NCBI GenBank assembly: GCA_037481715.1
Contig: JBBFLD010000004.1
Span: 230,209-294,208 of the forward strand
Reading direction: 5' to 3'
Source: Rosettibacter sp037481715
Lineage (GTDB): Bacteria > Bacteroidota > Ignavibacteria > Ignavibacteriales > Melioribacteraceae
DNA: 64,000 nucleotides
Below the pieces are notes generated by a model. The model saw only the letters and a list, made by a program, of their open reading frames with translations, ran no database searches and was not told the DNA's origin. The translations under genes were made by a program, and so were the position numbers. Shown piece after piece: positions 46,646-55,403 of this stretch; the stretch's first letter is position 1; each line of letters starts with the position of its first letter.

Positions 46646-48061
46646 CTATCTTTTTCTTTTGAAAGTTGTTCCATCTTTGCTATCCTGAAGTATTATTCCA
46701 AGTTTATTCAATTCATCTCTGATATAATCTGATAAAGCAAAATTTTTTTCTTTCTTTAATGCAAGTCTAACATTAATCAGCAGTTCTATTAATTTATCTT
46801 CTATTGCTTCTGATTTTTGACTTTCGAATAGCGAATCAAAATGAATTATGCCAAGAACATTTTGTGCAGTATCACTCAGAAATTTTTTAACATCATAATA
46901 AAATTGAGAATTAATTTTTTCATTTTCAGAAATTACTTTATTTACATTTTTGACAAATTCAAAAATTACAGCTACTGCTTGGGGAGTATTGAAATCATCA
47001 TCCATCACATTTTCAAATTCTTCATAATATTTTTTGAAATCAAACTGGGGATAAACTCCATCATCTGCCTGTTTTAGAATTTCCTGCTCAACTTTTTCGG
47101 CAAGGTTTTTAATTTTTTCAATTCCTTTTTCTGCAGCAGATAGCAGTTCTTCGCTGAAATTTAGAGGACCACGATAGTGAGTTTGTGAAAAGAAAAGTCG
47201 AATTGCTTCTACAGAATATTTTGAAAGAATCTCTCTTGCAGTAAAAAAATTACCAAGCGACTTTGACATTTTTTCGTTCTGAATATTTAGAAAGCCAAAA
47301 TGAAGCCAATATTTTACAAACTTCGTTTCATTAGCAGCTTCACTTTGAGCAATTTCATTTTCATGATGAGGGAAAATTAAATCATTGCCTCCAGCATGAA
47401 TATCTATAGTATTTCCCAAATGTTTACAACTCATTGCAGAACATTCGATATGCCAGCCAGGTCTTCCTTTGCCCCAGGGACTATCCCAGCTTGGTTCACC
47501 TTCTTTTGCTTTTTTCCATAAAACAAAATCAAGAGGATTTCTTTTAGATTCATTTACTTCAACTCGCGCACCAGCTTCAAGTTCTTCAAGATTTTTTCCG
47601 CTGAGTTTTCCATAATCCTTAAATTTTGTGATATCATAATAAACATTGCCATCAACACTATAAGCATATCCCTTTTCTTCCAATGTCTTAATCATTTCAA
47701 TTATATCTGGGATTGATTCCGTAGCGCGAGGATTTTTTACAGCAGGTTTAATTCTTAATTTTTGAATATCTTCATAAAAAGCAGCAGTAAAAAACTTTGC
47801 TATCTCTTCTGTCGATTTTTTACTGTCTTTTGATTTATTAATGATTTTATCATCAATATCAGTAATATTCATTACAAAATTTACATTATAGCCTTTGTAT
47901 TCAAGATATCTTCTTACAATATCTGCCATAATAAAGGAGCGTGCATTTCCAATATGGAAGTAATCATATACTGTTGGTCCACAAACATAAAAAGTAACAT
48001 TCGGTGGGTTAACTGGTATAAATTCTTCTTTAGTTTTAGAAAAAGTATTATAGATTAACAT
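46646..48061 (-). CDS. cysS: Cysteinyl-tRNA synthetase
   Basis: CysS charges tRNA-Cys. The 471-residue class I synthetase shows VCGPTVYDYFHIGNARS (zinc Cys plus the HIGH motif), the zinc ligand region GWHIECSAM, HHENEIAQS and KMSKSLGN. The anticodon-binding domain is at the C-terminus (about 350-471). The start is the ATG at 48061 (MLIYNTFSKTKEEF); a longer frame to 48094 adds an atypical leader. It is divergent from the cytochrome gene. Confidence 0.96.
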   Translation of the reverse strand: MLIYNTFSKTKEEFIPVNPPNVTFYVCGPTVYDYFHIGNARSFIMADIVRRYLEYKGYNVNFVMNITDIDDKIINKSKDSKKSTEEIAKFFTAAFYEDIQKLRIKPAVKNPRATESIPDIIEMIKTLEEKGYAYSVDGNVYYDITKFKDYGKLSGKNLEELEAGARVEVNESKRNPLDFVLWKKAKEGEPSWDSPWGKGRPGWHIECSAMSCKHLGNTIDIHAGGNDLIFPHHENEIAQSEAANETKFVKYWLHFGFLNIQNEKMSKSLGNFFTAREILSKYSVEAIRLFFSQTHYRGPLNFSEELLSAAEKGIEKIKNLAEKVEQEILKQADDGVYPQFDFKKYYEEFENVMDDDFNTPQAVAVIFEFVKNVNKVISENEKINSQFYYDVKKFLSDTAQNVLGIIHFDSLFESQKSEAIEDKLIELLINVRLALKKEKNFALSDYIRDELNKLGIILQDSKDGTTFKRKR

Positions 48062-48185
48062 TAATTTTCCAAAATTTGGGAAAAAAATATACAAATACTG
48101 CTCAGTTTATACAAATTTAATTATGGAATGAAATTTGGTTATAAATACGATAAAAAGATAATTAAACATAAAATAAAATTAGACT

Positions 48186-48213
48186 TTGACATCTTACATG
48201 TTCTTTTTATATT
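48186..48213 (+). promoter_or_regulatory. Likely promoter of the multiheme cytochrome gene
   Basis: TTGACA (48186-48191), a 16-nt spacer and TATATT (48208-48213) lie about 85 nt before the ATG. They are the best promoter-like match in this divergent region. The inferred 5' leader is about 80 nt and ends with AAAGGAGG (48286-48293), a strong ribosome-binding site. Confidence 0.5.
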
Positions 48214-48299
48214 AAATAAAGGAAAAAAAATAAAAATATCTTAATAACTTGAAAATCATGATTTCATCTTCTCAACTTCTTAATTAAAGGAGGATCTTT

Positions 48300-50408
48300 A
48301 TGATTCGAAAACTTACTATCATTTTCTTTGCGTGTATTCTCTCAACTTCTCTAATGGCACAAACAATTAAATTAGATTTTCAGCCATTTGGAGTTTCGCC
48401 GAGAGATGTTGCAAGATCCACTACCGACATTTATACTTATCCATACAATGGCTTAACAAATGTCGGTGTAGGAACATTAATGTATTTTAAGGCATCAATT
48501 ACAGGGAAAAAATTTGAAAATCCAGTTTACACAATTACACGCAAGCCTGCAGGTTCCACAGCAACTATTGGGGCTGACAAAGATATTAAAAATGATTCAA
48601 CACAAGTAGTAACATTTACACCAGACAAACTTGGTGTTTATGAAATCACTGTAACAGAAGGTTCTTATACCAAATCAATTGTTTTCAATGCTGCCAAATA
48701 TTTGGGTTATACAAATACTGTTGTTAATGGGGTTGATAAAAAAGTTAACTGTCAAACATGCCATCCAGGTAAAGTAGAAGAATGGTCAAAGACAAATCAT
48801 GCTACAATGTTTACTCGTGCTATGAAAGCTACTCCTGGATTGAGTGGCCCAACTGACCATTACGCAAGTTATTGTGTACCATGTCATACTACTGGATATG
48901 ATGCAAATCCAACTGCAGTAAATGATGGATTTGACGACTTAGGTTTTGTTTATCCTTCTAAAATCACCCCAAATACTTACGATACATTGTTAGTGAAATT
49001 TCCGGATGCAATGTTGAGAGCAAATATTCAATGTGAAAGCTGCCATGGCCCAGGAAGCGGACATCTTGGTGTAACTTCTGATTCAAGAATGCAAGCAACT
49101 TTTTCAGCAGATGTTTGTGCATATTGCCATGATTCAGGTACTCATCATATTTTCCCAGAGCAATGGGATGCTTCTGTTCATTCAGGAGCCACATCATATC
49201 CAACTGGTCCTGGACGCGAAGACTGTGTACCATGTCATACTGGTAAAGGTTTTGCACAGTATGTTAATGGCATTACAAAAGCAGACCCATACTTTGATGC
49301 TTCATATACGCCGATAACATGTTCAGGTTGCCATGATCCACACAGTGATAAAAATGTTCATCAATTAAGAAAAGTTGATGCAGAACTCTTAGCTCCTAAT
49401 AATACAAAAATCAAAATTGATGAAAGCAATGCTGGAACTGGTGCTCTCTGCTTCAATTGCCATCGTTCAAGAACAGAAGCAAATGCAGCTTTGAACGGAA
49501 CTATCAATGTGAGATTTGGTCCTCATCATGGTCCTCAAGGAGATGTACTTGTTGGAAATAACATGTTAGAACTTGCAGGAGTAAAATTAGCAAATTCCAA
49601 TCACTTCGGTGCAACTCAAGAAGCCTGTGTTAGATGCCACATGTACAGCGGAAATGCATTAACAGGTACAACAGTTAATCAATGGGGTGGACATTCATTT
49701 AGCATGAGTACATTTAAGAAAGATGAAAAAGGCAATTTTATTCTTGATGCAAGCGGAAGAAAAATTCCTGATAAAGATAACATGGAAGCCTGCGCTCAAT
49801 GTCATGGAAGCACTTTTGGAACATCATTCGAAGATGTTAAATTCTTCCTCAATGGAAATGGTGACCATGACAATGATGGTGTTGTTGAAGGATTACAAGA
49901 AGAAGTTCATGGAATGATTGAAAAAATTATGGCTGCTTTACCACACAAAGCAGATGGAACACTCGATGGTCCAAAATCTTCATGGACAAAAGACCAATTA
50001 AGTGCATACTGGAATGCTATCACAGCCGAGGAAGATAAGAGCGGTGGTATTCATAATCCAAAATATATTGTTACAGCATTAAAAGGTGCAATGAACTTGC
50101 TTGGAATTCCAACCGATGTTAAATCTGATGAACAAACAATTCCAAGCGATTATGCACTATTCCAGAATTATCCAAATCCATTTAACCCAACAACTTATAT
50201 CAGATTCCAGCTTCCTAAAGAATCTAATGTTAAATTAACAATTTATGATGCAATCGGAAGAGAAATTGTAACATTGGTTAACAATAGATTGAATGCTGGA
50301 ACACATACAATTGAATGGAATGCAAAGAATATGGCTTCGGGCGTTTATCTCTATAGAATTGAAGCCGACAATTTTGTTAAGACAAACAAAATGTTATTGC
50401 TCAAATAA
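48300..50408 (+). CDS. Nine-heme c-type cytochrome with type IX sorting domain
   Basis: The 702-residue protein has a signal peptide (IIFFACILSTSLMAQ), then an Ig-like beta domain (about 30-135). Nine CxxCH heme sites follow, with first cysteines at residues 151, 192, 245, 273, 309, 341, 384, 443 and 498. The first resembles cytochrome c554-type modules (CQTCHPGKVEEWSKTNHATMF). The C-terminus (about 617-702) is a Por/type IX sorting domain (FQNYPNPFNPTTYIRFQL, then MASGVYLYRIEADNF). It is probably matured in the periplasm, then exported to the cell surface for extracellular electron transfer. It is monocistronic with a strong terminator. Confidence 0.93.
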   Translation: MIRKLTIIFFACILSTSLMAQTIKLDFQPFGVSPRDVARSTTDIYTYPYNGLTNVGVGTLMYFKASITGKKFENPVYTITRKPAGSTATIGADKDIKNDSTQVVTFTPDKLGVYEITVTEGSYTKSIVFNAAKYLGYTNTVVNGVDKKVNCQTCHPGKVEEWSKTNHATMFTRAMKATPGLSGPTDHYASYCVPCHTTGYDANPTAVNDGFDDLGFVYPSKITPNTYDTLLVKFPDAMLRANIQCESCHGPGSGHLGVTSDSRMQATFSADVCAYCHDSGTHHIFPEQWDASVHSGATSYPTGPGREDCVPCHTGKGFAQYVNGITKADPYFDASYTPITCSGCHDPHSDKNVHQLRKVDAELLAPNNTKIKIDESNAGTGALCFNCHRSRTEANAALNGTINVRFGPHHGPQGDVLVGNNMLELAGVKLANSNHFGATQEACVRCHMYSGNALTGTTVNQWGGHSFSMSTFKKDEKGNFILDASGRKIPDKDNMEACAQCHGSTFGTSFEDVKFFLNGNGDHDNDGVVEGLQEEVHGMIEKIMAALPHKADGTLDGPKSSWTKDQLSAYWNAITAEEDKSGGIHNPKYIVTALKGAMNLLGIPTDVKSDEQTIPSDYALFQNYPNPFNPTTYIRFQLPKESNVKLTIYDAIGREIVTLVNNRLNAGTHTIEWNAKNMASGVYLYRIEADNFVKTNKMLLLK

Positions 50409-50432
50409 TCTTCATTTTACCTCCTTCTTGAG

Positions 50433-50463
50433 CCCTCTGCTTGAAAAAGCAGAGGGTTTTTTT
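50433..50463 (+). terminator. Rho-independent terminator of the cytochrome gene
   Basis: A perfect 10-bp stem (CCCTCTGCTT/AAGCAGAGGG) with a GAAA tetraloop is followed by seven T. It ends the cytochrome transcript 25 nt after its stop and separates it from aspA. Confidence 0.92.
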
Positions 50464-50516
50464 ATGCCTTTAATGATATATTGTTTTTATATTTTTGTAA
50501 AATAATTTTGAAAAAA

Positions 50517-51926
50517 ATGAGAATTGAAAAAGATTCATTAGGCGAATTACAAATTCCAGATGATGCACTTTATGGAATTCATACTTTAAGAAGTTTTAAT
50601 AACTTTCCGCGCAGTGGTGAAAAAGTCAACCTGCATTTAATAAAAGCTTATCTTTTGGTTAAACTTGCAGCAGCAGAAACAAATTATAAATGCGGAATTC
50701 TCTTAAAAGAAAAATATGATGCAATATCAGAAGCAATTCAAGAATTAATAAAAGAAACAGAAGCTTGCATCAAAGGCAATCTATCATCTATCTATGAAAA
50801 AATTATTGTTGACCCTTATCAAGGCGGGGCAGGAACATCTCTTAACATGAACATCAACGAAGTAATTGCTAATACTGCATTACAAATTGCCGGCAAGAAT
50901 TATGGTGAATATGATTACATTCATCCTATTGATGATGTTAATATGAGTCAATCAACAAACGATACTTTTCCAACTGCACTTAAAATTGCTTCAATAAATT
51001 TATTAAGAGAATTAGCAGATTCATTTGCCACACTTCAAAATTCATTACAAAAAAAAGAAGAAGAATTTAAACACATCTTAAAACTTGGAAGAACTCAATA
51101 TCAAGATGCAGTCCCTATAACACTTGGACAGGAATTTGGTGCTTATGCTCAGGCAATTGCTCGAGACAGATGGAGACTTTATAATGCAGAAGAAAGATTG
51201 CGTTCTGTAAATCTTGGTGGAACTGCAGTTGGCAATTCAATTACAGCACCAAGAGAATATGTTCTTAATGTAAATAATATTCTAAAAAAGATTACAAAAC
51301 TGCCAATTGCAAAAAGTGAGGACTTAATCGATGCGACACAAAATCTTGATGTATTTGCAGAAGTTCATGGACTTGTTAAGGCTGGTGCAGTAACAATTAT
51401 AAAAATCTGCAATGATATTAGATTTATGTCCAGTGGTCCAAATGGAGGAATTGGAGAAATAAACATTCCCCCTAAGCAGGCAGGTTCAAGCATAATGCCT
51501 GGCAAAGTTAATCCTGTTATTCTTGAAAATACTATTCAAATATGTGAACTTGTTAAAGGTCATGATGTTATTATATCGAACATTATTGGAAGCGGACACC
51601 TCGAACTCAATCCATTTGTTCCATTGCTTGCTCATTTATTTTTGAAATCACTCGAAATGCTCAGGGATTCAAATATAAATCTTGCATTAAATTGTATTGA
51701 TGGAATAACAGCAAACGAAGAAAGATGCAAAATTAATTTAATCAACAGTTCAGCTATAGCAGCATCATTAATTACAACTTTTGGATATGATGCAATTCAA
51801 GAATTAGTAAAATATGCTTATGAAAATAAAATTCCTTTTGTAAAAGCATTAATGAAAAGCAAGCTGCTTGACGAAAAACAATTATATAACATTATATCAA
51901 AAGAATTAGGAGTGAACCTTGAGTAA
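50517..51926 (+). CDS. aspA: Aspartate ammonia-lyase family protein
   Basis: AspA interconverts aspartate and fumarate plus ammonia. The 469-residue protein shows the fumarase/aspartase fold with MRIEKDSLGELQIPDDALYGIHTLR at the start, DVNMSQSTNDTFPTA, TQYQDAVPITLGQEF and the signature AGSSIMPGKVNPV. Aspartase rather than fumarase is favoured by the N-terminal LGE...PDDALYG pattern and by its overlap with hydF. aspA genes recur in hydEFG maturation clusters, where ammonia release could feed synthesis of the H-cluster dithiomethylamine ligand; that role is inference here. The start is the ATG at 50517. Confidence 0.88.
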   Translation: MRIEKDSLGELQIPDDALYGIHTLRSFNNFPRSGEKVNLHLIKAYLLVKLAAAETNYKCGILLKEKYDAISEAIQELIKETEACIKGNLSSIYEKIIVDPYQGGAGTSLNMNINEVIANTALQIAGKNYGEYDYIHPIDDVNMSQSTNDTFPTALKIASINLLRELADSFATLQNSLQKKEEEFKHILKLGRTQYQDAVPITLGQEFGAYAQAIARDRWRLYNAEERLRSVNLGGTAVGNSITAPREYVLNVNNILKKITKLPIAKSEDLIDATQNLDVFAEVHGLVKAGAVTIIKICNDIRFMSSGPNGGIGEINIPPKQAGSSIMPGKVNPVILENTIQICELVKGHDVIISNIIGSGHLELNPFVPLLAHLFLKSLEMLRDSNINLALNCIDGITANEERCKINLINSSAIAASLITTFGYDAIQELVKYAYENKIPFVKALMKSKLLDEKQLYNIISKELGVNLE

Positions 51927-53154
51927 AATTGCTCAATCTGAAAGAACTCATATTGCTTTTGTTGGAAGAAGAAATGTTGGAAAATCTTCTTTGATGAATA
52001 AATTTATAGGTCAAGATCTTGTAATTGTAAGTGATATCCCTGGAACAACTACAGACCCAGTTAAAAAAGCTATGGAGCTTCTTCCTTTTGGACCTGTAGT
52101 TTTAATCGATACAGCCGGCATAGATGATATTGGCGAACTTGGAGAAAAAAGAATTTCAAAAACAATAAAAACAATATCTGAAGTTGATTTTGCAATTCTT
52201 GTTCTGGATTCACAACAAAGATTAACTCAATATGAAATCGAACTGATAGATAAGCTGAAAAACTTTAATGTTCCTTTTCTTGCTGTAATTAATAAATCTG
52301 ATTTGGGAATTAATTATGAATTAATTGAGGAACTCCAAAAATTTGATATAAAATATCATCCTGTCTCTTGTTTAACTGGTGATGGAATTTATGAACTAAA
52401 AGAAAAAGTATCACAACTTCTTCCCGCAGAAGATGAAATCCCATTAATTGGAGATTTGGTCAAACAGCATGATTTGATTGTTTTAGTTGTTCCTATTGAT
52501 TTAGGCGCTCCAAAGGGAAGATTAATAATGCCGCAGGTTCAAACAATTCGCGAAGCTCTCGATGAAGATACAATTGTTGTAGTTGCAAAAGACAAAGAAT
52601 TAAGAGCAGCATTAGGCAAATTAAATCAAGCACCAAAATTAGTTGTTACTGACAGTCAAGCAATTATGAGAGTAATTGCAGATGTTCCTGATGAAGTTCT
52701 TCTTACAACTTTTTCAATTTTAATGGCAAGATATAAAGGTGATATTACAGAATATGTAAGAGGACTAAAAAGAATTGAAGAACTTGAAAACGGTGATAAA
52801 GTTTTAATTGCAGAAGCCTGCACTCATCATGCTCAGGAAGATGACATTGGTAGAGTAAAAATTCCGCGCTGGTTACGACTTCATACAAAAAAGAATCTTG
52901 AAATTGATGTTGTAAGCGGTCATGATTTCCCGGAAAATTTATCTGAATACAAATTAATTATTCATTGTGGCGGCTGCACTCTTACACGAAAAATGATGCA
53001 AACAAGAATTAAACAAGCACGATATATGGGAATACCAATTGTAAATTATGGCGTAGCAATTTCATATCTTCATGGTGCAATGCCAAGAGTACTTGAACCA
53101 TTTCCAGAAGCAATCGTCGAGTGGGAAAAATTATTTCAACGAATCGATACTTAA
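51919..53154 (+). CDS. hydF: [FeFe] hydrogenase H-cluster maturation GTPase
   Basis: HydF is the scaffold on which the 2Fe subcluster is assembled before transfer to HydA. The 411-residue protein has a GTPase domain (G1 GRRNVGKSS, DTAGIDD, NKSD), a dimerisation domain and a cluster-binding domain. The [4Fe-4S] ligands are present: C301-x-H303 in ACTHHAQ, and H349, C350 and C353 in HCGGC. The start is a TTG at 51919 overlapping aspA by 8 nt, with AGGAG 7 nt upstream, so translation is coupled. No hydE, hydG or hydA lies in the window. Confidence 0.94.
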   Translation: MSKIAQSERTHIAFVGRRNVGKSSLMNKFIGQDLVIVSDIPGTTTDPVKKAMELLPFGPVVLIDTAGIDDIGELGEKRISKTIKTISEVDFAILVLDSQQRLTQYEIELIDKLKNFNVPFLAVINKSDLGINYELIEELQKFDIKYHPVSCLTGDGIYELKEKVSQLLPAEDEIPLIGDLVKQHDLIVLVVPIDLGAPKGRLIMPQVQTIREALDEDTIVVVAKDKELRAALGKLNQAPKLVVTDSQAIMRVIADVPDEVLLTTFSILMARYKGDITEYVRGLKRIEELENGDKVLIAEACTHHAQEDDIGRVKIPRWLRLHTKKNLEIDVVSGHDFPENLSEYKLIIHCGGCTLTRKMMQTRIKQARYMGIPIVNYGVAISYLHGAMPRVLEPFPEAIVEWEKLFQRIDT

Positions 53155-54134
53155 TCACTTCTTAATTTTTCTAATAATATCTTCATATCTTCAGGCAGTT
53201 CAGAATCAAGAAAAATTTTTTCGTTTGTGTGTGGATGAACAAAACCAAGTGTTTTTGCATGAAGTGCCTGCCGTTTCATGATTTGAAGCAAATTTTCAAC
53301 TCTGCTTTTCATCTTAGGAAGATTTGAACCATAAACAATTCTTCTTCCCCCATAAGTCGGGTCGCCAAATACCGGATGTTTAATGTGTGACATGTGAACT
53401 CGAATTTGATGTGTCCTTCCGGTCTTCAATTTTAATTTTACCAGCGAAGCAAATTCAAATTCTTCAATTACCTCATAAAATGTATGTGCATATCGTCCTT
53501 CTGTTTGGCTTACAGTAAAAATTTTTCTATCCTTATTTGACCTTGCAATATTTCCAATTACTTCCCCTTTCTTTTCTTCAAACAATCCCCAGCATACAGC
53601 CCAATATTCACGGTCAATTGTATGTGAAGAAAATTGTTTTGCAAGTTGAGCATGTGTCCATTCATCTTTTGCAATGAGCAAAAGTCCGCTTGTATCTTTA
53701 TCAATTCTATGAACAATTCCTGGTCTGCCGGGTTCATTAAGTTTACTTAACTTTTGTGTATAATGAAGTAATGCATTAACAAGGGTTCCGCTGTAATTCC
53801 CTAATGCTGGATGAGCAACCATTCCAGCAGGTTTATTCACAACAATTATATAATCATCTTCATAAACTATATTTAATGGAATATCTTCAGGTTCTGTTTC
53901 TTCTGGTCGTGGAGTTACTGGAATTGTAATTTCTATTTTATCACCAGGGCAAATTAAATAATTCGGTTTAACTGCTTTATTATTAACTGTAACAAGATTT
54001 GATTTAATTAATTTTTGTATTCTTGAGCGGGTTGCATTTTCAACTGAATTGGCTAAAAAAACATCTATTCTTTCTTTCTTTTTCCCCTCAGGTATTTCAA
54101 TTTTAATTTTCTTCTCTGTTATTATCTTCGACAT
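53151..54134 (-). CDS. rluD: RluD-family 23S rRNA pseudouridine synthase
   Basis: The 327-residue protein has an N-terminal S4 RNA-binding domain (ERIDVFLANSVENATRSRIQKLI) and the catalytic core with PGIVHRIDKDTSGLLLIAK, where the Asp in HRIDKDTSG is the nucleophile. LKTGRTHQIRVHMSHIKHPVFGDPTYGG follows. It is close to RluD, which modifies helix 69 of 23S rRNA, but RluC-type specificity is not excluded. It overlaps lspA by 32 nt and the convergent hydF by 4 nt. Confidence 0.9.
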   Translation of the reverse strand: MSKIITEKKIKIEIPEGKKKERIDVFLANSVENATRSRIQKLIKSNLVTVNNKAVKPNYLICPGDKIEITIPVTPRPEETEPEDIPLNIVYEDDYIIVVNKPAGMVAHPALGNYSGTLVNALLHYTQKLSKLNEPGRPGIVHRIDKDTSGLLLIAKDEWTHAQLAKQFSSHTIDREYWAVCWGLFEEKKGEVIGNIARSNKDRKIFTVSQTEGRYAHTFYEVIEEFEFASLVKLKLKTGRTHQIRVHMSHIKHPVFGDPTYGGRRIVYGSNLPKMKSRVENLLQIMKRQALHAKTLGFVHPHTNEKIFLDSELPEDMKILLEKLRSD

Positions 54135-54765
54135 TTTTTACAATTGGATTTGAACTCTCAAGCTCTAAATTTTCATTTACAACTGATTCTTTTGTTACTA
54201 ACAAGTCATTTTCTTCACTGGCTGTTTCTTCAGCAGATTTATGAAATATAATCAACAGAACAACACCGATTGACACTGAAGCATCTGCAATATTGAAAAT
54301 AGGCCAGCGGTCATATGTTCTTCCAAAAATTGTGAAATCAAAAAAATCTACATTAAAAAAATCCACAACTCTTCCATAAAATAAAGGTGCATAACCATAA
54401 AACAATCCATAAAAAGCTCTGTCGATTAAATTTCCAATTGCACCTCCAAGAATTAATGCAAGTGCAAATCTTACTATAAATTTTTTATCTCTTGATTTAT
54501 ACAAATAATAAAAGATTCCAATGCTTGCAAGGAGAGAAAAAATAGATAAAATTAGTTTCGATGAATTATTAACATCAATTCCAAATGCCAGACCTGGATT
54601 TTCAACAAATGTTATCTTAAAAAAATCTCCAATTACATTTATACTTTGGCCATATTCCATTCCATTTGCTTTGATATTTAGAAATGGAATGGTTCCTCCT
54701 TTCACAAGAAATTTTGTAACCTGATCAATTATTACTACAATTACAGTTGTGTATAGAACTTTCAA
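54103..54765 (-). CDS. lspA: Lipoprotein signal peptidase
   Basis: LspA removes signal peptides from prolipoproteins in the inner membrane. The 220-residue protein has four transmembrane segments and the catalytic aspartates D115 (GNLIDR) and D161 (FNIADASVSIG). An acidic C-terminal extension of about 40 residues (SAEETASEENDLL...) is not in E. coli LspA. It lies between the dksA-like gene and rluD. It serves the many lipoproteins encoded in this window. Confidence 0.95.
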   Translation of the reverse strand: MKVLYTTVIVVIIDQVTKFLVKGGTIPFLNIKANGMEYGQSINVIGDFFKITFVENPGLAFGIDVNNSSKLILSIFSLLASIGIFYYLYKSRDKKFIVRFALALILGGAIGNLIDRAFYGLFYGYAPLFYGRVVDFFNVDFFDFTIFGRTYDRWPIFNIADASVSIGVVLLIIFHKSAEETASEENDLLVTKESVVNENLELESSNPIVKNVEDNNREEN

Positions 54766-54777
54766 GATTTATACCTT

Positions 54778-55380
54778 TTATGTTGTTTTCATTTTCTGTT
54801 TAACTTGAAGACAATGCTGAGTATGAGGCACTGCCATTAATCTTTCTTTTGGAATTAATGGACATGTTGGACACAAATTTTGTGGTTCATCAATACATTC
54901 AATGCAGATTCCGTACGTTCCGTTTTCAATTCTTTGAAGAGCATCATCAAGATAACCTAAAAATTTATTTTCACGCTGAGCCCAGAGATACAATTTTTCT
55001 CTTTCCATTGCATCAGTTCCCTGCTCTGCCATATGAAGAGAATACGGCGAATTTTCATTTACATACTGCCCGGTTGATGGATCCATCATTTGCTCTTTTA
55101 ATGCCTGAAGCTGTTCAATTATTTCATTTCTTTTTTCAAGAATAATTTTTTTGAATTCTTCTAAATCTTTTTTCGAGTATCCCTGAATTTTTTTTACTTT
55201 CTTTGTTGGTGAAATTACTTCAACATGTTTTCCTTTTTTCATAGCTACCTTTTTTTCATTTTGATTTGACTTAGCCATAACCTTCCCTTTCTTTGAATTT
55301 GACTTGCTCGCTGTTTTTTTTGTTGTTTTAGATTTTACAGCGGTTTTCTTATTTGTTTTTTTATCAGTCTTTTTTGCCAT
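54778..55380 (-). CDS. DksA/TraR-like zinc-finger protein
   Basis: The 200-residue protein has a Lys-rich N-terminus (AKKTDKKTNKKT..., residues 1-65), an acidic coiled-coil region (about 75-145) and a C-terminal zinc finger. The start at 55380 is set by GGGAGGAG directly upstream; the ATG at 55392 lies within this site. Cysteines C159 and C162 match the first DksA pair. The second pair reads CLQV at 190-193, with one ligand lost, while an extra CPTC (170-173) is inserted. It probably binds RNA polymerase's secondary channel. It is part of the ileS-lspA operon. Confidence 0.85.
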   Translation of the reverse strand: MAKKTDKKTNKKTAVKSKTTKKTASKSNSKKGKVMAKSNQNEKKVAMKKGKHVEVISPTKKVKKIQGYSKKDLEEFKKIILEKRNEIIEQLQALKEQMMDPSTGQYVNENSPYSLHMAEQGTDAMEREKLYLWAQRENKFLGYLDDALQRIENGTYGICIECIDEPQNLCPTCPLIPKERLMAVPHTQHCLQVKQKMKTT

Positions 55381-55403
55381 AACTCCTCCCATGCTTCAGA
55401 AAA

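Noticed and set aside
55381..55392. ATG at 55392 as start of the dksA-like gene
   Set aside because: These bases form the GGGAGGAG ribosome-binding site for the next ATG, so the protein begins at 55380.
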